A stretch of 64,000 nucleotides of DNA from Nitrosomonas nitrosa (GCF_003051105.1 NZ_QAOO01000003.1:114594-178593), one strand, 5' to 3'; shown: positions 1 through 9,504, counted from the first letter of the stretch. Translations and numbers: made by a program. The notes: generated from the sequence alone by a model not told the origin.

Positions 1-576
1 TCCCCGGAGTGTGTCGAGCACGATGCGGCCGGTGGGAGTGGGTTTGACATCGCGCGGGCCGATCGGTGTGGAAGGGTTGACAGTCACCAACGGGAGCTGA
101 TGTTGGCGAACAAGTTCTTGCACGAGCTGTTCGGCAAGAAATTTGGAGCGCTTGTAGTGGCCGGCGATTGATGCGAGGTTGGAAGGCGTCTCTTCATCGG
201 CTGGCAGGCTGTTCGGATTCAATCCCAATGTGGCGACACTGCTGGTATAGACCATGCGATCCATGCCCGCTTCCGCACTTTCCAAAATCAGCGATTTGGT
301 TCCATTGACATTCACGTCATACATGATGGATGGGTTAGGCACCCAAAGGCGATAGTCAGCAGCAACATGGAACAGGCTGTCGCAGCTTGCTACCGCACGT
401 TTTATCGAAGTGACATCACGCAGATCACCTTCTATGGTCTCGATAGGAAGCTTGACGAGATTCCTCCGATCACTATTCGGTCTGACAAATGCGCGTACTT
501 CATGACCGGCTGCCAGCAAACATCGTACTACGGCAGAGCCGACAAAACCATTGGCGCCTGTTACTAAAGATTTCAT
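1..576 (-). CDS. hpnA: HpnA-like NAD-dependent sugar epimerase, 3' part cut by window edge
   Basis: N-terminal 192 codons of an extended short-chain dehydrogenase. The translation begins MKSLVTGANGFVGSAVV, so the Rossmann glycine motif (GANGFVG) is at the very N-terminus. It continues with HVAADYRLW, YTSSVATLG and the catalytic YKRSK (Y-x3-K). This combination is typical of the hopanoid-associated epimerase HpnA (dihydroflavonol reductase-like). It lies downstream of, and in the same direction as, a squalene synthase gene, which supports a hopanoid role. The family takes part in hopanoid side-chain processing, but the exact substrate is not shown by the sequence. The start is the ATG at 574-576; the 3' end lies outside the window. 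An alternative is a generic NAD(P)-dependent epimerase. Confidence 0.8.
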   Translation of the reverse strand, partial: MKSLVTGANGFVGSAVVRCLLAAGHEVRAFVRPNSDRRNLVKLPIETIEGDLRDVTSIKRAVASCDSLFHVAADYRLWVPNPSIMYDVNVNGTKSLILESAEAGMDRMVYTSSVATLGLNPNSLPADEETPSNLASIAGHYKRSKFLAEQLVQELVRQHQLPLVTVNPSTPIGPRDVKPTPTGRIVLDTLRG

Positions 577-676
577 GGAAACCACTCAAAGTCGTTACAG
601 AAAATATAAAGCCAAGCGTCGTTTCGTTTTTTAACTTTCTTATCAGGATGGAACGAAGCAGAGTCCAGCAAGCGTT

Positions 677-1744
677 CTACACCTTTTTGCCGAGAATATC
701 AACTTCTGGGAGTTGCCGAGACGTCCAGGCAAATACTTTTTCTAAGGCCCAATCTTGGCGCGCCAGTAAACTGGTCAGCAATACGGTTGTCTTGACGCTT
801 TGCCGTGAAATTTTGACTTGATTGCCTTCGTCAAAGTTACGATTGCGATTGATTTTGTTGAGCGTCAGCACAGCCATACCCAATGCCCATAAACAAAAGC
901 GGCGTATGCCTGCTTCCTTGGATGGAATCATGCAGGTATAGGTAAGCGCGTTGCGTAAATGCGCCTTGGCAATACCGATCAGCACAGCAAGTCCTTGGTG
1001 GAATCGTGGGTCACTGATTCCAGGTCGTAAATCGGCAAGATCGAATCCTTGCTCCCGGAATATATCCTGTGGCAGCCAGCAAGCCCCCCGTTTTCTATCC
1101 TCCCAGATGTCTTTGAGGATATTGGTCATTTGCAAGCCTTGACCGAATGATACAGAGAGCGCCATCAAGGTTTGTTTATTGCGGCCAATTTCATCGGAGT
1201 AATCGCTGAACAATTCAGTCAGCATTTCACCGACAACACCCGCGACATGGTAACAGTAGCGATCAAGCGCCGCTAAATCCTTGAGTCCGGCGAGTGATTC
1301 GCAATCCTGGTAATCTGCCATGCCTTGACCCATGATACGGACACAACGCTCGAGTGCATTGCGCTGAGTCGCATTGAAGCTATGTGTAATGCGAATCACT
1401 GCCGGGGTGTTTTTGATCAAGTCGTGCTCAGCCGGAATCGTGTGGGTGGAGAGCAGGGGATAGAGCGCTTCTGCAAATGCTTCTGCTGGGATTTCGCCAC
1501 TCACGACACGTATGAACATGTCGGTAAATTTGCGGGTTTGCTCCGAGGATAAACCGTTATCGTCTTCCACTGTATCCACGATACGGCATAGCAAATAAGC
1601 ATTCCCGATGACCGGATAAAGCGAAGGGGGCAACTGCGGGATAGTCAGTGCAAAAGTCCTGGAGACATCTTGCAGAATGCGATCTTGATAATTTCTATCT
1701 TCGATACTGGCTGGGATCGTCATTACCTGATAGCTTGTCGTCAT
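677..1744 (-). CDS. Squalene synthase (farnesyl-diphosphate farnesyltransferase, trans-isoprenyl diphosphate synthase fold)
   Basis: Condenses two farnesyl diphosphates to squalene, the precursor of hopanoids. The protein shows SRTFALTIPQLP near the N-terminus, the first aspartate-rich Mg-diphosphate site DTVEDD and the second site DYQDCE, followed by the conserved CYHVAGVVGEM helix. The VSRTFA/IPQLP style is that of the single-enzyme (ERG9-like) squalene synthases rather than the HpnC/HpnD pair. The reading frame is open upstream to an ATG at 1807 (TTG at 1810) that overlaps the end of lysA. ATGs at 1744 and 1723 are also possible, none has a strong ribosome site, and family length favours the shorter forms. 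The neighbours are lysA upstream and hpnA downstream, probably co-transcribed. Confidence 0.87.
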   Translation of the reverse strand: MTTSYQVMTIPASIEDRNYQDRILQDVSRTFALTIPQLPPSLYPVIGNAYLLCRIVDTVEDDNGLSSEQTRKFTDMFIRVVSGEIPAEAFAEALYPLLSTHTIPAEHDLIKNTPAVIRITHSFNATQRNALERCVRIMGQGMADYQDCESLAGLKDLAALDRYCYHVAGVVGEMLTELFSDYSDEIGRNKQTLMALSVSFGQGLQMTNILKDIWEDRKRGACWLPQDIFREQGFDLADLRPGISDPRFHQGLAVLIGIAKAHLRNALTYTCMIPSKEAGIRRFCLWALGMAVLTLNKINRNRNFDEGNQVKISRQSVKTTVLLTSLLARQDWALEKVFAWTSRQLPEVDILGKKV

Positions 1745-1790
1745 AAATAAGCGTTGTGATCGGATGAGAACTCGATTTTTCCGGGCCGAC

Positions 1791-3059
1791 TCATCGGTGG
1801 AGCTCATCAAGCATTTTTTCGGGTGCCATGAGTTGCTCGACTGTTTCCCGGGCGCGAATCAAATGAACAGTATCACCATCCACCATGACTTCTGCTACGC
1901 GCGGGCGTGTATTGTAATTCGAACTCATGCTCATTCCATAGGCCCCGGCAGCCATGACGGATAATAGATCATCTTTCGCCAAGTTTAGTTTGCGGTCGTG
2001 GCCAATAAAATCGCCAGTTTCACAAACAGGCCCAACCACTTGATAAGTCATGCATTCACCAGTTTTCGGGATGACCGGCAAGATGTCATGATATGCATCG
2101 TACAGGGCGGGGCGCATCAGATCGTTCATCGCGGCGTCGACAATCGCAAAATTGCGATGCGGGGCGTGCTTAAGATATTCAACACGCGTCAGCAATATAC
2201 CCGAATTGCCAACTAGCGAACGGCCTGGTTCGATCAGCAAACGTTGTTTGCGGTTGTCCAGGCAGCGGCATAATGCAGCGACATAGTTCTGGATCGAAGG
2301 CGGGGTTTCTTGATCGTAGCGAATGCCGAGGCCGCCACCCAAATCCAGGTGTTCGATGTGCACACCCTGCTTTTCTAGGCGATCCAGGAGAGCCAGCATT
2401 TTGTCGCTGGCTTCGATGAACGGCTCGAGTTCGGTCAACTGCGAACCGATATGACAATCTAAGCCTGTAACATGAACGTGGCTGAATGACAGTGCGGCAG
2501 TCAGATAGATGCGTTCTGCCTCGTTCATCGGAATGCCGAATTTATTTTCCTTGAGCCCGGTCGAGATATAGGGATGTGTCTTTGCATCGACATCGGGGTT
2601 GACGCGCAAGCTCACCGGCGCAATCCGGTTCATTTCCTTGGCAACCTGGTTGAGGCTTGCCAACTCCATTTCGGACTCCACGTTGAAGCAGAGGATTCCT
2701 GCCGCCAGTGCTGCGCGCATTTCATCTTGGCTTTTACCTACGCCGGAAAATACGATTTTCTGTGGATCGCCACCCGCTGTCAGGACGCGTTGCAGCTCGC
2801 CGCCCGAGACGATATCGAAACCGCTGCCGAGCCGTGCAAGTACATTGAGAATAGCCAAATTGGCGTTCGCTTTGACCGCATAACATATGAGATGGTCTCG
2901 TCCCGCAAAGGCTTGATCGAAGGCCTGGTAGGCCGCCGTCAGCGCTTTACGCGAATAGACGTAACAGGGGGTACCGAATTGTTTGGCGATCGCTGATAAA
3001 GGTACCGATTCAGCATGGAGTTGGCCGGACTGATAGGTAAAGGTCACTGACTCGCTCAT
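1791..3059 (-). CDS. lysA: Diaminopimelate decarboxylase
   Basis: PLP-dependent last step of lysine synthesis (meso-diaminopimelate to lysine plus CO2). The 422 residues are the usual length. The PLP-lysine motif CYAVKANAN is near residue 60, followed by SGGEL, the HIGSQ substrate motif, the glycine-rich phosphate loop GGGLGIRY, EPGRS, and the C-terminal CETGD motif that contributes the second-subunit cysteine. The fold III alanine-racemase-like barrel is complete. The start ATG overlaps the stop of the upstream lptM gene (ATGA), so translation is probably coupled. The stop lies just upstream of the squalene synthase gene. Confidence 0.97.
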   Translation of the reverse strand: MSESVTFTYQSGQLHAESVPLSAIAKQFGTPCYVYSRKALTAAYQAFDQAFAGRDHLICYAVKANANLAILNVLARLGSGFDIVSGGELQRVLTAGGDPQKIVFSGVGKSQDEMRAALAAGILCFNVESEMELASLNQVAKEMNRIAPVSLRVNPDVDAKTHPYISTGLKENKFGIPMNEAERIYLTAALSFSHVHVTGLDCHIGSQLTELEPFIEASDKMLALLDRLEKQGVHIEHLDLGGGLGIRYDQETPPSIQNYVAALCRCLDNRKQRLLIEPGRSLVGNSGILLTRVEYLKHAPHRNFAIVDAAMNDLMRPALYDAYHDILPVIPKTGECMTYQVVGPVCETGDFIGHDRKLNLAKDDLLSVMAAGAYGMSMSSNYNTRPRVAEVMVDGDTVHLIRARETVEQLMAPEKMLDELHR

Positions 3060-3199
3060 TGATTGGGTTGCTCATCCTGAATTGATTGCGACGCGGGCGG
3101 TGGCTCATTTTGCGGAAGATAGAGTGGTGCTTTGTGACCGCAGGCAGCCAGCCAAAGAGGCAGTAGAGCAGCAAAGTAAAGTAAACGCACGTGATGCAT
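3056..3199 (-). CDS. lptM: LptM-like small lipoprotein (LPS translocon maturation chaperone)
   Basis: A 47-residue gene. The translation MHHVRLLYFAALLPLWLAAC followed by GHKAPLYLP carries a short hydrophobic signal, a lipobox ending in cysteine 20, and the diagnostic G-x-K-x-PLYLP stretch right after the cysteine. That is the signature of LptM (formerly YifL), which binds the LptD-LptE complex and helps LptD disulfide maturation. The family is usually encoded directly before lysA, as here. The stop codon overlaps the lysA start by one base within ATGA. The tail is rich in Pro, Gln and Glu. The only uncertainty is the exact start; the ATG at 3197-3199 is the only good one. Confidence 0.85.
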   Translation of the reverse strand: MHHVRLLYFAALLPLWLAACGHKAPLYLPQNEPPPASQSIQDEQPNQ

Positions 3200-3251
3200 A
3201 GAGTGTGGACAATGAAAAGATATTAACATAACCCCGGCGGCATCGCTGATA

Positions 3252-3875
3252 TCATTGATTGCCGTGGGATGCTTTCAATGTCAGATGTTCGATCAACCAG
3301 TCGATCAATGCGGCAGCCATCGCATCGCTCGCTGAAATCAGCGTAGCGACCGCGCCTGCTGCATCTGCACTGGGCGTATTCCGTTCGATTGTGAAGGGAT
3401 TTTGCGCGAGCAACTGCCGTGTGCTGCGTTCGATCAAACTGGCACGCAGGCGGATAACAGCACGGCTCTGCTCAGGCTGATCGAATACCTGGGTGAATTC
3501 TTCGAGTTCGATGAGCAAGGTATAATCCGCTTTTAACCCATCGCGACTGCTGACGATCCCGTTGCGGGTATGCGTGCTCAGCTTATGCTTGAGGCGCTGA
3601 GTGAGTAATTTCGCGGGTGAGGCAGCCCAGCGGCTATTGGCATAAGCATAAATACGCGCGGGGTCATGATAAGCCAAACGGTAAGCAATGGTTTGGTTAT
3701 CCAGCCAGACTGGCGCAAGGATATCGGTTACCAAAATGCTGTGGTCGATGGAGATGGGGGTATGCTGTTCAACGGATGCCGGTGGGCCGAAATCATAAAC
3801 CGCTACCGGTGTGGTTTTTTTGGGCGTAAGCGTACAGCCGGCAAGCAACAATAACATAATAGCAAATTTCATCAT
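3252..3875 (-). CDS. PqiC/ABC-type transport auxiliary lipoprotein
   Basis: A 207-residue predicted outer-membrane lipoprotein. Signal MMKFAIMLLLLAGC ends in a clear lipobox (LAGC). The body has the pattern of the ABC-type transport auxiliary component family (PqiC/YmbA): YDFGPP near the N-terminus, WLDNQTIAYRL, then SRWAASPAKLLTQRL. Its start overlaps the end of the mlaD-like gene (ATGATGA), so the two are translationally coupled and probably work together in phospholipid transport across the periplasm. Family members partner with MCE proteins. The ATPase and permease genes that normally complete such a system are not next to it. Confidence 0.8.
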   Translation of the reverse strand: MMKFAIMLLLLAGCTLTPKKTTPVAVYDFGPPASVEQHTPISIDHSILVTDILAPVWLDNQTIAYRLAYHDPARIYAYANSRWAASPAKLLTQRLKHKLSTHTRNGIVSSRDGLKADYTLLIELEEFTQVFDQPEQSRAVIRLRASLIERSTRQLLAQNPFTIERNTPSADAAGAVATLISASDAMAAALIDWLIEHLTLKASHGNQ

Positions 3876-4780
3876 GGCTGGATTTTCCGTGGCGGTATAA
3901 AGCCTGTTTCTCCTGGACCAGGTGCGGCTGGCGGGCTGCCAAACAGTAGGCTTTGCGGTTGTTCTTCCAGTTTGAGTAACATGCGATTGATATGGTGGGT
4001 ACTTTGAGTTATCGCAGAGGTGACCTCCCGTAATCTGGGCAGGCTGTCTGCAATTTCGTGGCTACTTTGTGTCAGGCCGTCCAGCAACCCTTCCCGCTGA
4101 TTGAGTTTGGCAATGGTTTGATTGATATCGGATAGCAGTTGGTGGGTTTGTTTCATCACCTGGCTCGCTTCATGGGTGACTTCCGGCAGGGATTGAACGC
4201 CTAATTGCAATTGTTCCATCAAACTATCGGAACGGCGGATGGCCTGAGCGAGATGCGTGAGGATGGCACCGAATTGGGCTTGATTTTGCTCGTTCAACAA
4301 CGCGTCGATCCGTTTGATCGCCTGATTGGCGTTTCTAATCAAATCCTCGAAAGAATTCGACAGCTCTCTCATGAACGAAGGCCGCAAGGGAATGCGCGCA
4401 TCGTGAGGGAGTCGTTCGGTGGATGGCTCCTTACCTTCGATATTCAATTCGACAAAGGCAAGTCCGGTAAAACCTTGTGTAGCGAGTTGCGCATAGATGT
4501 TTTTAGGAAAAACAATGTTATTGCTCACAGCGATGCGTATCAGGATACGGTTGGGGTTGTCACGATCGAACTTGATGTCTTCGACCTTGCCAACCGGAAC
4601 ACCCCGGTAACGTACCGAAGATTCAGGATTCAACCCCGCTACCGATCCTTCTTCAGATACCAGGGTGTAATGATCATGCAGGATCTTCTGATCACTAAAC
4701 CACATGATGGCGGCGGCGGCAGCGACACCAAGGATAATGACGAATAAACCCGCGGCAAGGGCGTGAGCCCGGTTTTCCAT
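3872..4780 (-). CDS. MlaD-family MCE domain protein
   Basis: A 302-residue inner-membrane-anchored periplasmic lipid-binding protein. One N-terminal membrane segment (residues 8-28, LAAGLFVIILGVAAAAAIMW) is followed by a single MCE domain with GLNPESSVRYRGVPVGKVEDI, the beta-barrel core of this family. A long helical tail (about 130-270) is rich in Gln, Leu and Ser, as in the needle-like MCE proteins. MCE proteins form hexameric tunnels for lipids. It is the first gene of the minus-strand run and is divergent from fadE. The usual MlaF/MlaE partners are not adjacent, so it must use an ATPase-permease encoded elsewhere or be a split locus. Confidence 0.88.
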   Translation of the reverse strand: MENRAHALAAGLFVIILGVAAAAAIMWFSDQKILHDHYTLVSEEGSVAGLNPESSVRYRGVPVGKVEDIKFDRDNPNRILIRIAVSNNIVFPKNIYAQLATQGFTGLAFVELNIEGKEPSTERLPHDARIPLRPSFMRELSNSFEDLIRNANQAIKRIDALLNEQNQAQFGAILTHLAQAIRRSDSLMEQLQLGVQSLPEVTHEASQVMKQTHQLLSDINQTIAKLNQREGLLDGLTQSSHEIADSLPRLREVTSAITQSTHHINRMLLKLEEQPQSLLFGSPPAAPGPGETGFIPPRKIQP

Positions 4781-4945
4781 TGATAATCCTAATGAAATGA
4801 ATGCTGATGTATGTAGGTGCTAAGATGCCGGTTCACGTAAATCTACCGGACATGAACGTTGATTGAGCATGGTTAATCACTGCGTTGATTTTACAACACC
4901 TCACGAGAATTTTGATAGCCCATTGAAAACTTCTCTACACAAGAC

Positions 4946-4974
4946 TTGACACAAGCATTTTCTGCGGTAGTGTA
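4946..4974 (+). promoter_or_regulatory. Candidate sigma70 promoter for fadE
   Basis: A perfect TTGACA -35 box at 4946-4951 stands about 30 bases before the fadE ribosome site, with a weak -10 (TAGTGT at 4968-4973, spacing 16). The 224-base gap between divergent mlaD and fadE must hold promoters for both. I see no convincing FadR-type palindrome in it. Confidence 0.35.
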
Positions 4975-5004
4975 ACTAGCATCTTAACTTAAACAGGGAA
5001 AACT

Positions 5005-7317
5005 ATGCTCCTGTCTTTCATATTGTTCATGCTCTCGTTGATAACCATTATCGTGGTCGTTATGGTGGTTCCATTCTTGCGTCGCCACCTTTTTTCGAAA
5101 TGGATTCTGAAATTTTTTCGTAGAATTCTTCCCCAGATTTCGCAGACTGAGCAAGAAGCACTGGATGCGGGTACCGTATGGTGGGAGGGTGAGTTGTTCA
5201 GCGGCAAGCCTGACTGGCATAAGTTGCTGGCTTATCCCAAGCCTGTGCTCAGCCCGGAGGAAAGCGCTTTTCTGGAAGGGCCAACCGAGCAACTCTGTGC
5301 AATGCTGGATGAGTGGCGTATTACTCATGAGCACTATGATCTGCCCCCGCCTGTGTGGCAATTTATCAAGGAGAATGGGTTTTTTGGCTTGATCATTCCT
5401 AAGGAATATGGCGGGTGCGGCTTTTCAGCGCTCGCACACTCCGAGGTCGTGATGAAAATCAGCTCCCGCAGCAATTCGGCAGCGGTTACGGTCATGGTGC
5501 CCAATTCGTTGGGGCCGGCGGAATTGCTATTGCATTACGGAACAGAAGAACAAAAGCAACATTATTTGCCGCGTTTGGCAAAAGGTAACGAGGTGCCTTG
5601 TTTTGCGCTGACAGGACCTGAAGCGGGCTCCGACGCGGGGGCGTTGCCCGATGTGGGAATCGTCTGTCGAGGCGAATTCAATGGACAGCAAGACGTCCTT
5701 GGCATGCGTGTCACATGGGAGAAACGCTATATTACTTTGGGCCCGGTTGCGACTATTTTAGGGCTGGCATTCAAGCTGCGCGACCCGGACGGATTGCTGG
5801 GCAGCGAAGAGGAGCTAGGCATTACGCTGGCGTTGATTCCAACCAATACGCCTGGCGTCAATATCGGCCGGCGTCATTTTCCATTAAATGGGGCCTTCCA
5901 GAATGGACCGAACTCTGGCAAGGATGTATTCATTCCGATGGAATGGGTAATCGGTGGGCGTGAAGGCGTGGGCAACGGTTGGAAAATGTTGATGAACTGC
6001 CTGGCTGCTGGGCGAGCGATATCGTTACCGGCTACCAGTACAGGCGCAGCCAAACTGGCAGCACGCACGAGTGGGGCCTATGGACGCGTGCGGGTGCAAT
6101 TCAAGCTGCCGATCGGTTATTTCGAGGGCGTCGAGGAGGTCTTGGCGCGCATTGCTGGCAACACTTATATGATGGATGCTGCGAGAGTCATGACAGCCGG
6201 TGCTGTCGACCTGGGAGAAAAACCATCAGTAGTCTCGGCTATCGTCAAATACCATTTGACCGAGCGCAGTCGCCAGGCGATCAACGATGCCATGGATGTC
6301 CATGGCGGTAAAGGCATTTGTATGGGGCCAAGCAATTATCTTGCGCGCACCTATCAGCAAATTCCAGTGGGCATTACCGTGGAAGGCGCCAATATTTTGA
6401 CGCGTAATATGATCATTTTCGGTCAAGGTGCGATTCGCGGCCACCCTTATGTATTGCAGGAAATCAATGCCGCTAGTGATCCGGATAAAAAACGCGGCTT
6501 GGTGTCGTTTGACCAGGCGTTGATCAGCCATATTGCGTTCAGTGTGCGCAATGTGTTTCGCAGTTTCTTGTATGGGGTAGGTAGCCGGTATATCAAAGGG
6601 GTGCCTGAAGGCGTGCTGAGTGACACCGTTGGCTACTATCAGCAATTGACTCGTTTCTCGGCAGCATTCGCCCTGTTTACCGACATTGCCATGCTGAAGT
6701 TGGGAGGGGCACTCAAACGTAAAGAGCGGCTGTCAGCCAGACTGGGCGATATTCTCAGTATGCTGTACTTATGTTCCGCAACGCTTAAACGTTTTGAGGA
6801 TGATGGGCGGCCTGCCGCAGATCTGCCATTGTTGCACTGGTCGATGCAGGATGCGCTTTATCGAATTCAGCAAGCTTTTGATGAATTGCTGCGGAATGTG
6901 CCGTGGCACTTCTTGATGCGGGCAGGGATGCGTCTACTGATCTTTCCGTTGGGAAGGCGGCTTGCGCCCCCGTCGGATACGCTTTCCCATTCCGTTGCCA
7001 GGCTTATTTTGGCGCCAGGGGAAGCACGTGATCGTCTCACGGCAGGAATTTATGTGCCAACGGCCGATAGTGAACCATTGGCGCAACTCGAACAAGCTTT
7101 GGAGTGTGCAATCGCATGCGAGGTAATCGAGAATAAATTAGGCGATGCGGTCAAGGCGGGGCACCTGACTGGGCAAAATGACGCGAAAGCAGCTGAGGCA
7201 CTAACGCGCGGCATCATTACATCCGAAGAGGCAGCGTTGCTCGAAAAAATGAAAGTGCTGCGGCGTCAGGTGATAATGGTCGATGATTTTCCACCTAATC
7301 TTAGAGGCTGTGAATAA
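5005..7317 (+). CDS. fadE: Acyl-CoA dehydrogenase, FadE type
   Basis: FAD-dependent first step of fatty-acid beta-oxidation (acyl-CoA to trans-2-enoyl-CoA). At 770 residues it is slightly shorter than the E. coli enzyme (814). Residues 1-28 form a hydrophobic membrane anchor (FILFMLSLITIIVVVMVVPF). The dehydrogenase core follows with FALTGPEAGSD (flavin/substrate contact), the MDVHGGKGIC region that matches the family's catalytic segment, and the long C-terminal DUF1974 part. The ATG at 5005 has AGGGA nine bases upstream. Next gene on the same strand is an acyl-CoA ligase and then a thioesterase, so this is a small fatty-acid activation and oxidation cluster. Confidence 0.93.
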   Translation: MLLSFILFMLSLITIIVVVMVVPFLRRHLFSKWILKFFRRILPQISQTEQEALDAGTVWWEGELFSGKPDWHKLLAYPKPVLSPEESAFLEGPTEQLCAMLDEWRITHEHYDLPPPVWQFIKENGFFGLIIPKEYGGCGFSALAHSEVVMKISSRSNSAAVTVMVPNSLGPAELLLHYGTEEQKQHYLPRLAKGNEVPCFALTGPEAGSDAGALPDVGIVCRGEFNGQQDVLGMRVTWEKRYITLGPVATILGLAFKLRDPDGLLGSEEELGITLALIPTNTPGVNIGRRHFPLNGAFQNGPNSGKDVFIPMEWVIGGREGVGNGWKMLMNCLAAGRAISLPATSTGAAKLAARTSGAYGRVRVQFKLPIGYFEGVEEVLARIAGNTYMMDAARVMTAGAVDLGEKPSVVSAIVKYHLTERSRQAINDAMDVHGGKGICMGPSNYLARTYQQIPVGITVEGANILTRNMIIFGQGAIRGHPYVLQEINAASDPDKKRGLVSFDQALISHIAFSVRNVFRSFLYGVGSRYIKGVPEGVLSDTVGYYQQLTRFSAAFALFTDIAMLKLGGALKRKERLSARLGDILSMLYLCSATLKRFEDDGRPAADLPLLHWSMQDALYRIQQAFDELLRNVPWHFLMRAGMRLLIFPLGRRLAPPSDTLSHSVARLILAPGEARDRLTAGIYVPTADSEPLAQLEQALECAIACEVIENKLGDAVKAGHLTGQNDAKAAEALTRGIITSEEAALLEKMKVLRRQVIMVDDFPPNLRGCE

Positions 7318-7363
7318 ATTAACCCTGCATTCCAATCATTCCGTTGGGCGTGTGCAGTCCGAT

Positions 7364-7385
7364 GTTTCACAACCGTTTCACAACC
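7364..7385 (+). repeat. Tandem 11-mer (GTTTCACAACC twice)
   Basis: Two perfect head-to-tail copies of GTTTCACAACC at 7364-7374 and 7375-7385, spaced by one helical turn, in the 274-base gap between fadE and the acyl-CoA ligase gene. Direct repeats at 11-base spacing are typical of binding sites for a dimeric regulator. The rest of the gap shows no gene and no clear terminator. Confidence 0.35.
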
Positions 7386-7591
7386 TTTTAGGAGGCAGCA
7401 AGAACAGCGTCATAACCAATAGCGCCGACCAGTAGATTGTTAAAGTGAAACGAGTGCCCTTCATGGCGGGTTTGTAAGACTGCTCTGTAGCGGACTTGAT
7501 GCGCTAAACCAAGCGGCAAATTGTAGTGGTTAGGCAGGAACGATCTACTGGGTTTTTGTGAATAGCGAAATTATACAAACAGGGAGTAAAA

Positions 7592-9436
7592 GTGACAGAC
7601 AATCAGCGCACTCAAACAGATGTGATTCCGGTAGAAGTAGCTAAAACGCTCGACGGTTTATTTCGGGAGCGCGTACGCCGTTCACCCCAATCCATAGCAT
7701 ATCGGGATTACGATGTAACGGCGGAAAAATGGATCGACTATACTTGGGCGGAAATGGCAGGGGCGATCGCGCGCTGGCAGACTGCGCTTTCGAGTGAAAA
7801 TCTGACCCCGGGTGATCGTGTGGCGGTAATGTCGAGAAACTGCCCGCAGTGGGTAATGTTCGAACAGGCGGCCATCGGATTGGGGTTGGTGGTTGTGCCC
7901 CTTTATACTGAAGATCGTGCGGAAAATGCAGCTTATTGCTTGCAGCATTCCGGTGCCAAATTACTGTTAGTAGAAAAATTGACACAGTGGGAAACGTTCT
8001 CCGAAGTAACAGAACAACTTGTTGAATTGTCGCGCATCGTTGTCATGACGCTATCCGTGGATGAGGCGTCTCAACCGAATGATGAACGCGTGGTGGCATT
8101 GAGTGGGTGGTTGCCCGAGCAAGCAAGCGAAAGTAAACATTCGGATAGCGACCCGCACGCACTTGCAACGATCATTTATACGTCTGGCACGACGGGGCGA
8201 CCTAAGGGCGTGATGCTCAGTCATCACAATATCCTGACCAATGCCCATGCCTCCGCTCAAATTGTGACGGTCACCTCCGATGATTTACTGCTTTCTTTTT
8301 TACCGTTATCTCACACTTTCGAGCGCACCGCAGGCTACTATGTGCCGATGATGTGTGGCGCAACGATTGCTTATGCACGCTCGATCCAGCAACTGCAAGA
8401 GGATTTGCTCACCATTCGCCCCACCATTTTGGTATCTGTACCACGCATTTATGAACGCATTTATGCTGGCATTCGTACCAAGTTGGATGAAGGCCCGGCA
8501 TTTGCCAAAAAATTATTCAATTTTGCAGTCGATGTCGGTTACAGCCGATTCGAGTATCAGCAAGGGCGAGGCCGTTGGCGCCCCGCACACTTGTTATGGC
8601 CACTGTTGGATAAGTTGGTCGCACGCAAATTGATGGATAAGCTGGGTGGACGGTTGCAGCAAGTGATGAGCGGGGGGGCTGCGCTGTCACCTGAGATTTC
8701 ACGTATTTTCATTGGTCTAGGGTTGCCGATATTGCAGGGCTATGGCATGACAGAAACCAGCCCTGTCATAAGCGCTAATCGTCTCGACAATAATCTGCCT
8801 TCGAGCGTAGGGCCGCCTATTCCGGGTGTGGAAGTCAAGCTGGGCCAGCATGATGCCTTATTGGTGCGCGGCCCTAATGTCATGCTGGGTTACTGGAACA
8901 ATCCGGAAGCGACGCGAGCGATTATTTCCGATGATGGCTGGTTGAATACCGGTGATATTGCCAGTATCGACGAACAAGGGCGAATTACCATAACGGGCCG
9001 CCTGAAAGATATCATCGTGACTTCAACGGGTGAGAAAGTGCCGCCAGCTGATATGGAAGCGGCTATCTTACGGGATCCATCGTTCGAACAAGTCATGGTC
9101 ATTGGTGAAGGGCGTTCTTATTTGAGTGCATTGGTCGTATTGAGCAAGCGTGGCTGGGAAAACGTTGCCGCACAATGTAGGGTACAGGCCGATCCGGTCC
9201 AGCTCGCAGAGAATGAGCAAGCTCGAGAAAGGGTGCTGGAGATGATAACTCAGCAAATCAGAGAATTTCCCGGCTATGCCAAGCTTTATCAGGTTGCCTT
9301 GATCCCTGAACCCTGGACTGTCGATAATGAAATGCTGACACCAACGTTGAAATTGAAGCGGGCAAAAATCATGGAACGCTATAAGGATATCATCGAAGAG
9401 CTGTATGCTAGGCGTTCAGAAGGGAAAAACGAATAA
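7592..9436 (+). CDS. Long-chain fatty acid-CoA ligase (AMP-forming)
   Basis: A 614-residue ANL-superfamily enzyme of the FadD15/FAA type. It activates long-chain fatty acids through an acyl-adenylate. Motifs in order: YTSGTTGRPKGVMLSH (P-loop, about residue 200), LPLSHTFERTAGYY, VMSGGAALSP, GYGMTETSPV (adenine site), GYWNNPEAT, GWLNTGDIA and GRLKDIIVTSTGEKV with the hinge and the C-terminal catalytic-lysine domain. The start is GTG at 7592-7594, chosen because AGGGAG lies just upstream and the N-terminus fits the family. It feeds substrates to the upstream fadE product; the downstream thioesterase catalyses the reverse hydrolysis. Confidence 0.92.
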   Translation: MTDNQRTQTDVIPVEVAKTLDGLFRERVRRSPQSIAYRDYDVTAEKWIDYTWAEMAGAIARWQTALSSENLTPGDRVAVMSRNCPQWVMFEQAAIGLGLVVVPLYTEDRAENAAYCLQHSGAKLLLVEKLTQWETFSEVTEQLVELSRIVVMTLSVDEASQPNDERVVALSGWLPEQASESKHSDSDPHALATIIYTSGTTGRPKGVMLSHHNILTNAHASAQIVTVTSDDLLLSFLPLSHTFERTAGYYVPMMCGATIAYARSIQQLQEDLLTIRPTILVSVPRIYERIYAGIRTKLDEGPAFAKKLFNFAVDVGYSRFEYQQGRGRWRPAHLLWPLLDKLVARKLMDKLGGRLQQVMSGGAALSPEISRIFIGLGLPILQGYGMTETSPVISANRLDNNLPSSVGPPIPGVEVKLGQHDALLVRGPNVMLGYWNNPEATRAIISDDGWLNTGDIASIDEQGRITITGRLKDIIVTSTGEKVPPADMEAAILRDPSFEQVMVIGEGRSYLSALVVLSKRGWENVAAQCRVQADPVQLAENEQARERVLEMITQQIREFPGYAKLYQVALIPEPWTVDNEMLTPTLKLKRAKIMERYKDIIEELYARRSEGKNE

Positions 9437-9504
9437 ATTACTGCACGCGCGATTTCATTTTAACCGCTGGTGTAGGTTTTTCTAAGGATTACGGAAAGAC
9501 AAAA

